Positions 1 to 11,769 are shown, counted from the stretch's first letter. The stretch is DNA of 64,000 nucleotides from Metellina segmentata (GCA_947359465.1 OX375872.1:15597018-15661017); one strand, 5' to 3'. Program-made: numbers and translations. Notes: generated by a model from the sequence alone, not told the origin.

Positions 1-1400
1 TCAAAAAGTTTCCCAATAGAATTTTCAAGAGTGGTTTTCTAATACCCCTATTCCTATTACCACCCACCAGGCTAAATTAGGAGCTACTATTAAAAACGAG
101 TAGTAAAGCATAGATACCTACCTTTAGTATTGAATGTACTTAAAAGTCATATAAACGAAATTACGATTTGGAAACACCTACCTGGATATTCCCTGAATTG
201 ATTGGAGATAAAAAAAAATACGTTGTGATCACTGCCTCAAATACTTCAGATGCAATAGTGTTGTTATAACTGATAGCAAACTTGCTGTTGGAGCTACGTG
301 TGGCAAAACCCTAGACTGTCAAGGTAACTACATAAACTCATAGATGTCGCGCATAGTAGCTTGTAAACACGAGTAGGCGATATTAAGCACAGGGGCGATA
401 TTTGAAACACCTAATCCTATCTTCTAGATGTTTTTTCTAGTTCTCAAATCATGAAATTTTATACTTATTTAAATTATTCTCAATCATCAAAAAGTTCTCG
501 TCCACGATTGTTGTTCTTCGACACTAAATGCAGCGTAATTTTTTAATCATCAAATGACTCAACTCCTGCCAGTCCTTTTTCCATGTAGTCCAAAGTTTCA
601 CTGGCCCACAGCTCGCGCAGCAACGTAGAATTGCGACGTATGACGGTTGCCCTTACTGCGTTCGGTGCGCCTGCGCACTCAGTGCGAAGATCATGACAGC
701 TGCAAACATCCTGCGTCTACACGACGCTATATTTATCTTCTAGCTGTCTTGTTGTTCTGAAATCATAAGACAACAGTTGTAACACTTGAATTTTCATGCA
801 TGCCCCAGTATTGTTCTTAATTTTAAAGACGTATTCAAGGAAAAAAAGCCACATGTGCTATATCTGTCAAAGAAAATTACTCTCGCTACTAAGTTGGAGT
901 TAACGAGTACACGAAAAATATGAAGCCTGGTTTATTCGTGAGGCGAAGTTCGATCCTAAAGACGAAAGAAACCTTGAATTGGGCACAAGTCTAAAATCCA
1001 GCTTTTAGTTGCTGATTAAATCGGCCCCTTTTTTTCTCTTTATGATCTTTTATTCTTTTGTGTAGTGGTCTAACTTAGTAAGGCAATTAACGCCGAAAAT
1101 ATCCTTGCAAGAAATAATTATTCTTACCGACCGCTCAATCAGATGTCTGCGAAAGAAGGCTAATGTTACTTCGATATTCAGTGCGCATGCACTAAGTTGG
1201 AAAGATGGCGGATTTGTTACGCATTTCTTCGATGATGGCTTATTTCATGGAATATAATACATTTTAGAGTAATTGAAATGTTTTTTGAAAATCAAAAATG
1301 TAATTTGAAAATAATTATCATTCATTACAAACCATGAAAATTGAATAAAATAGACTATGTCCACCATGAGTTAGAAAGTCGATATTATTCACAAATTTCC
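1..1400. other. AT-rich sequence, nothing recognised
   Basis: No gene, RNA gene or clear repeat seen. A GC-richer patch at about 560-740 has no long open frame in any direction and no family I recognise. Confidence 0.5.
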
Positions 1401-1404
1401 AATA

Positions 1405-1535
1405 GGGACGGTAGGTATTTTAATTAACGTTGCACTGGAGCAACATAACGTGCTATTGATGACGGTCTGGAATCAAACCCGAAAGGAAAGATCTGAGGAC
1501 AGCACCACGTAATTTTGAACCATGGTCAGTTGACG
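1405..1535 (-). repeat. SINE fragment, 3' part (main SINE family)
   Basis: Read on the minus strand this is the 3' part of a SINE that recurs through the window. Diagnostic blocks on the plus strand are a GTAGGTA-type tail, GTTGCACTGGAGCAACA, CAAACCCGAAAGGAAAGATC and TTTTGAACCATGGTCAG. Other copies start near 14370, 14663, 25635, 27283, 59368 and 60160 in this orientation, and near 58875 and 61070 in the other. The tRNA-like head is missing here. Confidence 0.7.
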
Positions 1536-1549
1536 ATGAAGACTTGGGA

Positions 1550-1990
1550 TTTTGAGAAGTAAGAGTATGCGAAAAATTGAAATAGACATTCACGTTGTTT
1601 TAAGAATTGTTTAGATGGAGATTTAGAAATGAAGTGCGTTTTTAAGAAACAAGAGCATCGAAAAAACTTGAACTAGGCAATCACTTCATTTTAAGAACTA
1701 TTTTAGTGGATATTAAGTAACAAAGTACTCTGTTTTGAGGAATACGAGTGGAAAAACAAATAACATTCATACCATTTTAAGAGTTGTATACGTGAATGCT
1801 GAGAAAGGAAAAGTTCGGCTTTGAAGATAACACCCTGAGAAAAGTTGGAATAGACATCCACGTCATTTCAGGAGCTGTTTCTGACTAAATTGAGAAACAC
1901 TTTGAAAAATAATAGTAAGAGAAACGTTGAAGTAAGTATTCACGTCATTTTAGAGCTGTGTACTTGGAAGTTAAGAAAAGTAAAACAAAC
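1550..1990. repeat. Degenerate tandem array, about 90 bp period
   Basis: Five diverged units carry a common core of the form GACATTCACGTCATTTTAAG followed by A-rich sequence. The cores lie near 1578, 1672, 1757, 1849 and 1929. No protein frame is preserved across units. Confidence 0.6.
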
Positions 1991-2760
1991 TCAGCTGAGA
2001 GCGAAATGGAACGCAGGAAAGAAAAACTAAATCTCCTTTTGAACAAAACATTCGAAACAGGTTAGTCCCCCGAAACTACGGAAGAATGCAAAATGGGGAA
2101 TTAAAAAATACAAATGCTACTACAATGTTCTATTTACGAGAAAAATAAATGTACATCCGTCTTAAAGCAACGAGAAAGAAACTACAATGTATCAATAGAA
2201 AAATGTTAAACGAAGCAGATTACGAAGTCCGTTGAAAGACTGGCAGAATCCGATTGCGAAATTCAGTAAGAAACAGTAATCCAAAGAAGCTTACAACAAA
2301 GCACAGTACGAGGTTTCTTGAAACAGGAACTCATTCTCAGAACCCTACAGTATGCAAAAGAAAATAAATAAATAAATATAACAGGGCATATACGCTCCTC
2401 GGTTATAGTTATGTTCCTTCGGGCAGGGGAAGATATTTATTATAATGAGAACATTTCTCTCTGCAAATAAATATCCCAACATAGTCAAAAAAATATTTAT
2501 GACGATTGGGAGATGCATTATGGGAAAGTCATGCCTTTTCTAAAAACCGAGGAGAATGTTTTCTGCCTTCTCCTTTTCTTGTTTCGAAAGGGTTAGAATG
2601 CTCTGGAGTAAAAATAGCGAGAAAAAGAACCCATAACAGATATTTTTCATTCGGCATGTCGAATGTGGTTCATTGCGCTGTTTGTAAAGGGAGAATTACA
2701 TTCCTGAAATTGCTAGATCTCGTTCTTTAATGGTTTTGATTAATGGAATGTTTTTTTTCG
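1990..2760. other. No gene seen
   Basis: Purine-rich AT-rich sequence. A 74-codon ATG frame at 2506-2730 has no recognisable domain and I do not call it a gene. Confidence 0.5.
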
Positions 2761-2764
2761 TTTC

Positions 2765-2965
2765 TTAACTTTTTGAAAAGGTTTCCTGTCTGGAGGGGCT
2801 TATCTGGTGTGCGGGCCTGATAAAAACATTTGGAAGGCCTTAGCCAGTACGTGGGACGGGGGAACCGAACCCGACTACTGTATCTGAACTACGGACTTGC
2901 GATCAATCTATTCGCTACTGATAACTTACTCGTGTTTTTCTGTGGATTGGCTGGTCAACCCCCCT
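2765..2965 (-). repeat. tRNA-like SINE, second family
   Basis: On the minus strand a tRNA-like head has an A-box-like TAGCGAATAG and, about 45 bases on, GGTTCGGTTCC, close to the Pol III B box GGTTCGANTCC. It differs from the main SINE. A pseudo-tRNA origin is inference; I did not find a foldable cloverleaf. Confidence 0.45.
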
Positions 2966-3002
2966 AATGTTTGTCTCCCAAGGGGATCTGAATGGGATTT
3001 GG

Positions 3003-3270
3003 ATTTTGGACCACAGGTAGGTCAGTGTAGATATTAAAGAAAAGTTAATCGATTCTTCAATTCGATTAACTTTCGTAACTTGTTATGAAAAAGTTAAATT
3101 AAATTTCGAACAAGAAATCTGACTTCAAAATCACTGAAGACACGAAAAAGACTACCAGACCAAGTAAATCAATAATCGTAAAAAATAATCGTAATACTGT
3201 ATTAATCGAATTGAATAGATTATCTTTTCACGAGTTTAATATCTACACCAACCTACCTGCGGTCCAAAAT
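3003..3270. mobile_element. 268 bp MITE with inverted termini
   Basis: The left end (ATTTTGGACCACAGGTAGG) and the reverse complement of the right end (ATTTTGGACCGCAGGTAGG) match. Similarity continues inward for about 60 bases with mismatches, including TGTAGATATTAAA. No coding capacity. No clear target-site duplication, so the superfamily is unknown. Confidence 0.65.
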
Positions 3271-3280
3271 AGAATCGTCC

Positions 3281-3741
3281 ACGAACATGCGTTGGATCTG
3301 ATTCCATTAGGAGCCACTTCAGGAAAGACATGCTAGTGTCTCAACGAATATCTCGTCATTAGCAAAATTGACTAGATATTGATGGACGAGGTATCTAGTC
3401 ATTAGAATAAAACTGACCAGTTCAAAAAACGGCAATGTTTTTATGACGAAGTATCTCGTCACATGAGCAAAGTTGTTCAGATCTTGATAGTTGAGATATC
3501 TCTCCCAAACCACGAACATGCGTTCGATCTGATTCCATTCGGAGCCACTTCAGGAAAGACACGCTAGTGTCTCAACGAATATCTCGTCATTAGCAAAATT
3601 GACTAGATCTTGATGGACGAGGTATCTGGTCAAAAGAATAAAACTGACCAGATCAAAAAAATTTAATGTTTTTATGACGAAGTATCTCGTCACATTAGCA
3701 AAATTGTAATTACGAGACTAATTTGGAAAGTTAACAGAATG
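3281..3741. repeat. 231 bp tandem duplication containing family A motifs
   Basis: Two head-to-tail units begin with ACGAACATGCGTT at 3281 and 3512. Each carries family A pieces (AATATCTCGTCATTAGCAAA, TGATGGACGAGGTATC, GACGAAGTATCTCGTCAC) joined to a segment not seen in other family A copies (GGAGCCACTTCAGGAAAGAC). A frame spanning the first unit is not a gene. Confidence 0.75.
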
Positions 3742-4250
3742 ACGTCAAAATTGTGATCATAGGTTTCGAAATCTGTCTTTTCGAAGCACTTGGGTTACTT
3801 TTCCATTGTCGGAGTAAAATATGAGTTTATAGACTCATAAAATTTAGGAAACACTTTTCTGTAAGTTGTGAAATTCTTGAATGCGTATAGTATTTCGTCT
3901 GAGAATTTTAAAATCTGAACTTGGTTTCATTTTTCAAATACTGAAGAGCAGCTATAAAAAGCTATCATCCATATATTGTGGTTTCTATCCAAAACTGGAT
4001 ATACTTAACACGTCCTATTTTCCAATAAATAAACCGATAAAAGTATAAGATACTTACAAAGTCTGGAGCAGTTTGAAATTTCGTGTCTGCATTCGAGAAG
4101 AGGGACGTTCTAACAGAACTCTGCGACTCGTTTTAAATATTGTAAGATATTTTCTATATTTTGCTTTATAACATAAGTGATCCATGCTAGAAATATTGAG
4201 CAGTCTTAGATAAGATTGCGATAGAAACCTGAGAATAGTAGGCGTCTCAT

Positions 4251-4345
4251 GTTGGATCCCACCGTATGTCTCTTCTGAGTTCAACTTTCTTTGTGAATGT
4301 ATATCCATTACTTGACGTTGTTTGCCTTGTGTTTGACCCAACATG
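4251..4345 (-). repeat. Family D repeat fragment
   Basis: On the minus strand this reads CAAACAACGTCAAGTAATGG then a variant of CACAAAGAAAGTG and AGAAGAGA. The same blocks occur near 34370, 43920, 44200 and 44500. The overlapping 107-codon minus frame at 4054-4377 is therefore treated as repeat, not gene. Confidence 0.55.
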
Positions 4346-4529
4346 GTGAAACATGAACCTTGCGCCATGAAATCCAACCAACCTTACTTACAAGTGAATG
4401 ATGATACGAAGACTTCCCTGGCTTTAGACGTGGTCTTCAAGGGGTAATTAGAATAGCGAGTGGTGCCAACAGTGCTCAAAAGTAAGGTTTTTAATCATGC
4501 TGTTCATGTGTGTTGTCACCATGATGACG

Positions 4530-5265
4530 AATGGCTTGTTCCTAAATGGTTATATACCATTTTATTATATTGTTCTACACTGTATCTGATGATGGTGGTG
4601 TACTGTTTGTTTCCTAAATAGCTATCGACCATTTTATCAGGTAGTTAACACTAGTCCTGATGATAGACGTTTTTAAATAGAGTAGGATGTATCGAAATAG
4701 ATAGAGTCAATTTCATCACATTTTTTTTAACGTTAGTCCTGACGATGGTAGATGGCTTGTTTCAATATAGATATATTCAGTTTAACATGTTGTTAACATT
4801 GGTCTTGATGATGGTGGACGTTTTGATACTAAATAGCTACATTTCATTTTATTATGTTGTTAACGCTTCTCCTGATGGAGATGGACGTTTTGTTCCGAAA
4901 TATCTACAGACAATTTTATCGTGTTCTTAACGTTGGTCTTGATAATGATGAGTATGTTTTCTTACATAGCTATAAACCATTTTATCATATTGCTGACGTT
5001 TCTCCTGATGATAGTGGTCGTTTTGTTTATAAAAATATCCAAAGACCATTTATCTTGTTATTAACGTTGGTCCTGATGATGGTGAACGTCTAGTCTGCTA
5101 AATATCTATGAACCATTTAAAAAGGTCGCTTACTTTTTTTCTGATGAAGTTGGGGGACTTTTTTCACGAAACAGCTACAGATCATTTTATCATGTCGTTA
5201 ACGTTTGTTCTGTTCGTGGTGGACGTTTTGTTCCGAAAAAGCTATTGACTATTTTATCACAATTT
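4530..5265. repeat. Degenerate tandem array, about 67 bp period
   Basis: Ten or so units of the form CTGATGATGGTGGACGTTTT, then ACCATTTTATCATGTTGTTAACG. Copies of the GATGATGG core lie near 4587, 4661, 4743, 4808, 4874, 4940, 5007, 5075, 5140 and 5214. The 61- and 79-codon frames here are translations of the array. Confidence 0.8.
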
Positions 5266-5524
5266 CATCTTTTTTGTCATTTACTGTTGCATTTACTGTT
5301 TAACAACTAGTTTGGCTACGGTTTTTATATTTTGCTCTTTGTTTACTCTAACATGTTCATGAAACTCAGTGAGTTTCTCCCCAATAAAATATGAAAGCAA
5401 ACTAAAACCTTTTCTTTTGCATGATACTTACCGATGCCTAAAACAAAGTCCTATAGAAATTTCCAGTTTGAATTCTAAAGAAGAAATATTAAAATACAAT
5501 TATGCAATATACTAATTGAGTTTC
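5266..5524. other. No gene seen
   Basis: AT-rich sequence with nothing recognised. Confidence 0.5.
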
Positions 5525-6236
5525 CAAACTCTTTGATTGTCACTAAATTTCCGAGTAGTGTAGCTTGCTTTTACCCCACAAAATATACATAATATATGAC
5601 TGAATTTCCAAATCTCTCTAAAGAATTCATTGATTCTTTGATAATAATTTGATATAATTGGATTGGTTCCCTTAGAATAGAATTATTTAGTACGATCCTA
5701 TTGACCTATTCTGTAGAATAGAATTACTTAGATACTTTCTATTAGTCCTGTCCTTAAAATTGGTTCCTTTGGAAAGATTTTGTTGCTCATTTCCTTAGAA
5801 TAGTATAATTTCAAAAGATTTATTGCTCCTTTCCATTGAACCGAGTTCCTTGTAAAGATTCTGTTGGTCTTTTTCTTGGAATGTAATTATTTGGAGCAGT
5901 TCTACTGACTCATTATGTAAAATAGAATCATTTGGAAACAATTTAGTGGTTATTTTTTAGATTAGATATAATTTGAACATTATATTGCTCTTTTCCTAAG
6001 ATTCAAATCCTTTGGAAAGATTTTGTTGCTCCTTTCCATAGAATAGATTCCATCGGAAAGAGACTATTGCTCCTTTGCTTAGAATAGAATCTCTTGGAAG
6101 GATTATTTCCATCATTTCTTTAGCATAACCTTTTGGAAAGATTTTATTGGATAAGTTCAAAATTGGTTAGAAGCCATGCACGGACCACTGCGGGTTGCAA
6201 GACGGAATTATGCGTGTGAACCCCTCAGAGGTTTAA
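5525..6236 (+). mobile_element. Family B element (non-autonomous, TTAA-type)
   Basis: The left module contains TTCCGAGTAGTGTAGC. The middle is about ten 40 bp units of the form TTCCTTAGAATAGAA, TTTGGAAAGATT, CTATTGCTC (cores near 5771, 5812, 5852, 5892, 5932, 5972, 6013, 6053, 6095, 6134). The right module reads TTATGCGTGTGAACCCCTC then AGAGGTTTAA. The same order recurs at 54022-58001 and, reversed, at 45185-45642. No coding frame. TTAA is present at 6233 but degraded at the left. Confidence 0.7.
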
Positions 6237-6834
6237 GCTTCGTTAGTCCGAAACCATCCCTACCTTACCCAATAACCAAATAAAAGCATCCATAACGCTC
6301 CGATTGTCTTAAAAATTTCAACCCCAACCCAAAAACGACAAGCCAACGTTATCAGTTCACACAAGAAGAAAACAGCTCATTCGAGTCAATCGCCAGGTGA
6401 ACATGAGAGATATTTCTGCATTATTAAACACCAGAAAAAACACGAAAATGCGCACAAAAGAACAACTTGGGAAATAAAGTAATAAGGCTTCGGGAAGGAA
6501 TCCGAAAACGAGTTTCATTTTTTATCAACCTCACAGATGTTTTATCAATAGGTTTTGGGAGTGGAAAAATGGATAGCAGAACCTCCCCAAACTGACACGA
6601 GATTGGTGGTTACGTTTGAGCAAATACATTGTCCTAGGAGGGGATTTATTTTGGGATGGAGGAGCCCAGACACTTCAGTCTCCAGAAGCAATTGGAAATT
6701 ACGCTAGAGGGAATCTGTTAGAGAAATACAAACAGCGTGACGGCAACGACTAGACAGGACTGTATATTCTTCACTGAAAGATACTAAGCTGCATGGATTT
6801 GGGAATTGAATTCGATGCTTACGCCATACATCTT
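6237..6834. other. No gene seen
   Basis: Nothing recognised. The 98-codon minus frame at 6704-7000 overlaps two repeats. Confidence 0.5.
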
Positions 6835-6970
6835 GCGAAAGCATGGAAGAATTTGTGAAAGCTGTACATTTATGTAATAGTAGTGCAGAAGAGACAGATT
6901 TTCGAAGTTCAGTAGACCGTTGAAGTCCCTGGCAGTTACTACCCCGTGTGTTAAGTCCCAAATCTATCCA
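6835..6970 (+). repeat. Family E repeat, copy 1
   Basis: Shares blocks with 7555-7700 and 7930-8070: TTCTGTAATGG-like, a GAAGAGA/GAAGATA block, TTCGAAGTTCAG, and a CCCAAATCTATCCAT-like end. Family A starts directly after this copy and after copy 3. Confidence 0.5.
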
Positions 6971-7199
6971 TTTACCCTCCAAGTGGTTAAGATCTCTCAC
7001 TCATCAAGATGTGAAGAATTGTGCTCATGACGAGATATCTCGTCATAAAAAATGCCAATTAAATTTCGATTTGATGAAGATATTGTCGTTTTGCGATGAT
7101 GGTTATTTTCTGCTAAAGACGAGTTATCTCATTCATCAAATCTGGTCGGTTTTTTCTAATGGCGAGATATCTTGTCGAGATAACCACAAGACGGGTTAA
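6971..7199 (+). mobile_element. Family A element
   Basis: Starts TTTACCCTCCAAGTGGTT and ends with a CGGGTTAA terminus. Holds an exact 16-base palindrome GACGAGATATCTCGTC at 7029-7044 and related units. TTAA is intact at the right end and TTTA at the left. Confidence 0.7.
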
Positions 7200-7265
7200 T
7201 ATGTTAATTCAACATGTTCTCGAAATGGTTGTGCAATTCAGCCCATTTAGGGAAGTTAGATAATA

Positions 7266-7539
7266 TTAACCATCATGGTAGTTGTCTCGACGAGTTATTC
7301 TATCATTAGAAACGCTGAGCAGATGTTGATGGGCGAGTAATCTCCTCATTGGGCGATAACTGAGCAGATCTTGATCTCATCATCATAAAAAATCGGTAAT
7401 ATCTTGATGACATTGACTTATCTCTTCATTATCAAAATTGGTCTGATCGTAATAGACGAGACATCTTGTCTAAATCCTCGTCATCTGGTTCAAAATTTCG
7501 TTGTGTTGTCTACCTTGTCGAAACTACTTGGAGGGTTAA
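7266..7539 (-). mobile_element. Family A element
   Basis: Flanked by TTAA at 7266-7269 and 7536-7539. The right end reads ACTACTTGGAGGGTTAA, the inverted family A terminus. Inside are diverged GACGAG, AGCAGATCTTGAT and CTTGTCGAAA units. Confidence 0.7.
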
Positions 7540-7554
7540 ATATAACGGGGATAA

Positions 7555-7700
7555 AATTGCATAGCAACATTTTTAAGAATCTTGTTCATTTCTGTAATGG
7601 TTCAGCCGAAGAGATGGTTTGCCTAAACTCACTAGGTCTTCGAAGTCCTCTGAAATTTACCCAATGTGTTAAATCCTAATTATATCCATCGATATGTTAG
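7555..7700 (+). repeat. Family E repeat, copy 2
   Basis: Contains CATTTCTGTAATGGTTCAG, a GAAGAGATGG block and TGTGTTAAATCC. An overlapping 91-codon frame is not supported. Confidence 0.5.
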
Positions 7701-7929
7701 ATTATTCTACATGTTTCTTAAGGGGTTTAGAGGTTCTTGTCGTTAAGGAAGCTTAGGCATATTTAAATAGAATGGGGATCTAATAATCATAAGTTTTACA
7801 ACAATACATAGTTCTTATATATCTTAGTTAATAGTCTTAGAATAGATACATTATTTTCTCATGGAGATGACAGCTCATTTTTATGTCTTCCTAATAACTA
7901 TTAACGTCATTCTACAATTGTAAGCATAT

Positions 7930-8070
7930 GAGGAGCCTACTTTTCTGTAACGGTACAGACGAAGATATAGTTTCGATCGAAGTTCAGTTACAGATCGAAG
8001 TCTAGTTGACCGTAGGTCAAAAATTTACTGCCCGATATCTTACATCCAAATTGTATCTATAATCCCCCAA
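7930..8070 (+). repeat. Family E repeat, copy 3
   Basis: Contains TTTTCTGTAACGGTACAG, a GAAGATATAGTTTCG block and TCCAAATTGTATCTAT, followed by family A. Confidence 0.5.
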
Positions 8071-8315
8071 GTGATTTCGACGCTATACCTAATCCATTTA
8101 AATCTGACCAATATTGCTCGTGACCGGATATTTCATAAACAAGATTTTGCCTGATATTTTGATGGTGACGCCATCAAAATGTGAAAATTTTTCTCTTCTA
8201 ATGACGAGGTATCCCATCCATCAAAACCTAATCAGTTACGCTGATGACGAGACATCTGGTTCATCAAGATCTGATCAGTTTTACTAGCAACGAGATGATC
8301 ACCAGAAGAGAAAAT
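8071..8315 (+). mobile_element. Family A element, degraded
   Basis: Starts with a diverged CCCCCAAGTGATTTCGACG terminus and has diverged units (GACGAGGTATCCCATCC, ATCAAGATCTGATCAG). The right end is unclear. Confidence 0.6.
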
Positions 8316-8570
8316 ATATTTGTATTAGTTCATCCTCTGTGTTTACTAAAGGGTTTTAATAGTTTGACCCCATTAGTTAATTTAAGTAGCGATAAATAAC
8401 AGGTAGACAGGTAATCAAACTGCATATGATAAGTAATAATGTACTAGAATGTAATAGAATTTCGAATGTGTAAAACATTGAGACGTTCGACACAATCTTC
8501 AATAGTGGAGTTTTCTTCAACTCCACTACTATTAGTTTTATATTACTGATTGGCTTATTTTGACCCTCCG

Positions 8571-8657
8571 ATCGGTTTCGACGATATACCTCGTCCATCA
8601 AGATCAGTTTTACTAATGACGAGATACTTCATCGAGGCAATCATCAGGAGGGGTTAA
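8571..8657 (+). mobile_element. Short family A element
   Basis: Left terminus TGACCCTCCGATCGGTTTCG, right terminus CATCAGGAGGGGTTAA (TTAA 8654-8657), about 87 bp, with one diverged palindromic unit at each end. Confidence 0.65.
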
Positions 8658-8689
8658 ATGTGAGCTAAAAAGCAGCGCAAAATGAAAGC

Positions 8690-9320
8690 CAGTGAGTCTA
8701 AAATTTAATTTGAAATGCAGAAATTAAATTTAAAATTTACAAACATTTTTATACTTAAGCTGACTTCATACCGCAATGTAAATGAAGATCTTGAGTGTCA
8801 AGAGAAAGATTTTTTGCTGAAAACTCATCTGGGTGTGTGTAGTAATAGAAATAAATAAAAATCAAATAAAATCCCTCTGACTATAATAGCTAAACAAAAA
8901 AAACGTTTAAAATCTAATTAAGTTATTTAACTTTGAACTCAAAATTGATGTTTATCGCAATACAGATGATCCTGGGAGTCGAGAGAAAAGTTTGATGTCA
9001 AAACTCATTTTCTCAAAAATGGAAATAGGTAAGGTCAAACATGCTCACTGACAACAAGACCGATATTAAAACTTCCAAAAACCTAACTAATCTGAACTAA
9101 TGTTTTCATTCTTGAAAGTTATTTACCTTTGAATTATAAATTTATTTTATACCACAATGTAATTGAAGGTCCTAAGAGAAAAGAAAAACATTTTTTAGGA
9201 AGCTTAAAAATTTAAACAATCTCAGCTAATGATTTTATCATTAAAAATTACTTCCTTTTGAACACTATAACTCTTTTATATCGCAATTTAAATAACGATC
9301 CTAAAGAGAATAAAAGCGAA
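8690..9320. repeat. Degenerate tandem array, period about 130-200 bp
   Basis: Four units each carry a form of TACCGCAATGTAAATGA, then GATCCT and AGAGAAAAG. Cores lie near 8770, 8953, 9153 and 9282. No coding frame. Confidence 0.6.
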
Positions 9321-9765
9321 ATTTATTATTTCAGAAATTTAAAGTTCGTTCTTTTAATGCATTTATAGTTTGGGACATCTTTCCATTTATATATTCAAAA
9401 TATTTTAGGCACCACAAAAATATTATCGTATCTTATTTTCTGCGTGTAAGAGTCATTACTATAAATCTCATTCTCAGAAAAGAGCACATATAAAGTACTT
9501 TAAAAGATATATGTGCATGGTGACGTTAGATTAACAGTCAGCGTTTCATTGAATGTCTGAACGATATCCATGAACATTTTTTTTTACATTAAGCAGAAAT
9601 GACTCGAGTAATTCTAATCCGAAAACAAACTTCTCCGCTTCCAAAGAAAAGGCTTAGTTCAATATTTTGTGTTTCTTTTCTTATATATAACTATGGTAAT
9701 GTCTTAAGTCATCTATTTCTATGTAACCTTATTGATTCCTCGAAAGGCAGTCTATTCTTCAGTAG
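9321..9765. other. No gene seen
   Basis: AT-rich. The 121-codon frame at 9599-9964 runs through a family A copy and has no recognisable domain. Confidence 0.5.
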
Positions 9766-9908
9766 GGTTCAATGTTCCATTTGGTTTCGACGTGATATCT
9801 CGTCATCAAGAGATTACGTCAGATTATTTTATGATGACGTGATCAAGATCTGGTTAGGTTTTTTTAAGATAATTTACCTCGATGAGACAACAACCAGAAG
9901 GGTTACGA
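9766..9908 (+). mobile_element. Family A element
   Basis: Starts TTCCATTTGGTTTCGACG, contains GTGATATCTCGTCATCAAG and GATCAAGATCTGGTTAG, and ends CAACAACCAGAAGGGTTA. No clean TTAA, so this is an older copy. Confidence 0.6.
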
Positions 9909-10139
9909 AAAATGACAGACAAAGACATTTTGGAATACATTACTGCGCAGTATTTGACCACTAGTAAATTGAACGTGAAATGTTTGAAATTTTTTCTATA
10001 TAGTGACTTGAATAGATGTACCGGTGTTAATATTTTGTTGTTAGTGTTACTTTTCTGATAAAAAAGATGACATCAATCAAGTCCCAGGCCAGCTAATTGA
10101 TCATCCTGAACAGGTTCATGAAGGCATGAATTCCAACGG

Positions 10140-10597
10140 GCTAATCTCTTAGGATAGAATTCTTTGGGAAGATTATATTGCTCATTTCCCCAGAATTTGG
10201 AAAGATAATATCCTTTAGATATGATATTCTTTAGAATTGAATCCGCTGGAAAGATTCTATTGCTCATTTTTTTATAATAGAACCAAGTGGAAACATTCTA
10301 TTGCTCATTTCTTAAGAATTGTACCTCTGGAAAGATTATATTGCTCATTTCTTTACAATTGAATAATTTGGTATGATTCTATTGCCCATTTCTTTAGAAT
10401 TGAATTCTTTGGAAATATTCAATTGCTAATTTCTTTAGAATGGATTCTTATGGAAATTTTCTATAGCTCATTTCTTTATAATTTAATTATTTGGAAATAT
10501 TCTATTGGTATAGAAGAGCAGGATTTGTTAGATGTCATGGCGGAGAAGACTGCAGGTTTATTGGTAGAATTATGCGTTTGAACCCCTCAGAGGTTAA
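10140..10597 (+). mobile_element. Family B element, 5'-truncated
   Basis: Tandem units of about 42 bp (TTGGAAAGATTATATTGCTC type), then the family B right module with ATTATGCGTTTGAACCCCTC and AGAGGTTAA (TTAA 10594-10597). No left module seen. A 64-codon minus frame is array sequence. Confidence 0.7.
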
Positions 10598-11015
10598 TTT
10601 AAAGAAGGTGGAAAGCATTTAGTGAGGAGGAAACTGACAATAATACGTCATCAGAGGGGATTTTTTATTTTTCATTAACACGACTTATAGTTAATACTGT
10701 TGAGTCAATTCTCAAGATATCCTCCAAATTCTTAAATTGTTCACAATTTTTCACTTTGGGTTTTGGGAGTGATGTTAGTAAACATAGTTTACTAAAAGCT
10801 AACAGAAAGATAATTTATCTCTCTGTATCATTACTTTTTATAATTTTCTTTAATTTAATCATTTGCCAACCGTTGAAAATCATGCAACAAAACGGAGAAC
10901 ATGCAATATTTACCACTTTGTATTTGTCTTATTTTATTTTTTAACAAAATTTTCGCGATTTAATTTGAAAGAAGGAGATATATGTACGAATAAACATAGT
11001 ACTAATTATCTTAAA
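10598..11015. other. No gene seen
   Basis: AT-rich. A 62-codon frame at 10756-10944 has no recognisable features beyond hydrophobic residues expected of AT-rich DNA. Confidence 0.5.
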
Positions 11016-11019
11016 TTTA

Positions 11020-11350
11020 CAGTTCGATAAGACTTATGTTAGATTTACTATTTTAGTTCATTTGTGTAATTAATGCCATACCCTTTCAATATTAATGAAG
11101 GAAATAAAGGTTGGAGTAAATATTCTTTACTAATAAATTTTAAATTTTGATTTAGATCATATTTATGTTAGATTTACGATTTAAATCCATTTGTGTAATC
11201 AATATGGTATCCTTTTAATATTAAGAAACTAAATAGGAACACTACTAAAAAATTTTAATTTGCAGTTCTATAAGGTTTATGTATTCGGTTATATTATTAA
11301 GGTTTATATTTTTCGATTCAAAACATTTATGTAAACAACCCCATATTATA
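11020..11350. repeat. Short degenerate tandem array, about 125 bp period
   Basis: Diverged units share TTTATGTTAGATTTAC, then CATTTGTGTAAT and CCTTTTAATATTAA. Cores lie near 11035, 11163 and 11277. Confidence 0.5.
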
Positions 11351-11769
11351 GAACAAAATTATAACACTGTCATAAAACCTTCAACTCAAGTAAAAATTTC
11401 ATTGAAAATAAAACATCTTATCTTGTTTGTTTTTTAAATTTATTATATAATTTCGTTATCCCTGTTTTACACTCAAAACATTCGCTATCTTTATTTATGA
11501 ATCTTACCCAATGACTCTGTCTATTTAATGGCAGTAATAAAAGATAGCGAATAGGCACTTAATCACAGTCCCAACTACGCCAGAAGAAACGCGTTGCTAA
11601 AGTTTAAGGTATTAAACTAACGACATAAAAACAAATTCGGTTCTTGTTTCGCACTTTTATTGTAAACTCAAACACGTTTCTTGGGCATTATTCGGTACAG
11701 GTAACTTTAATTTGATGGAGGTGTTTATAAAAGAAACGTATTAAGTAAGGGTCGTTTTTATGTTCCAAT
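11351..11769. other. No gene seen
   Basis: Nothing recognised. Confidence 0.5.

Noticed and set aside
4054..4377. 107-codon minus-strand frame ending near a GTAAGTAT splice-donor-like site
   Set aside because: Its middle matches the family D repeat found in three other places, and no acceptor or homologous protein is recognised.
9599..9964. 121-codon plus-strand frame
   Set aside because: It runs through a family A copy and has no domain, so it is probably chance.
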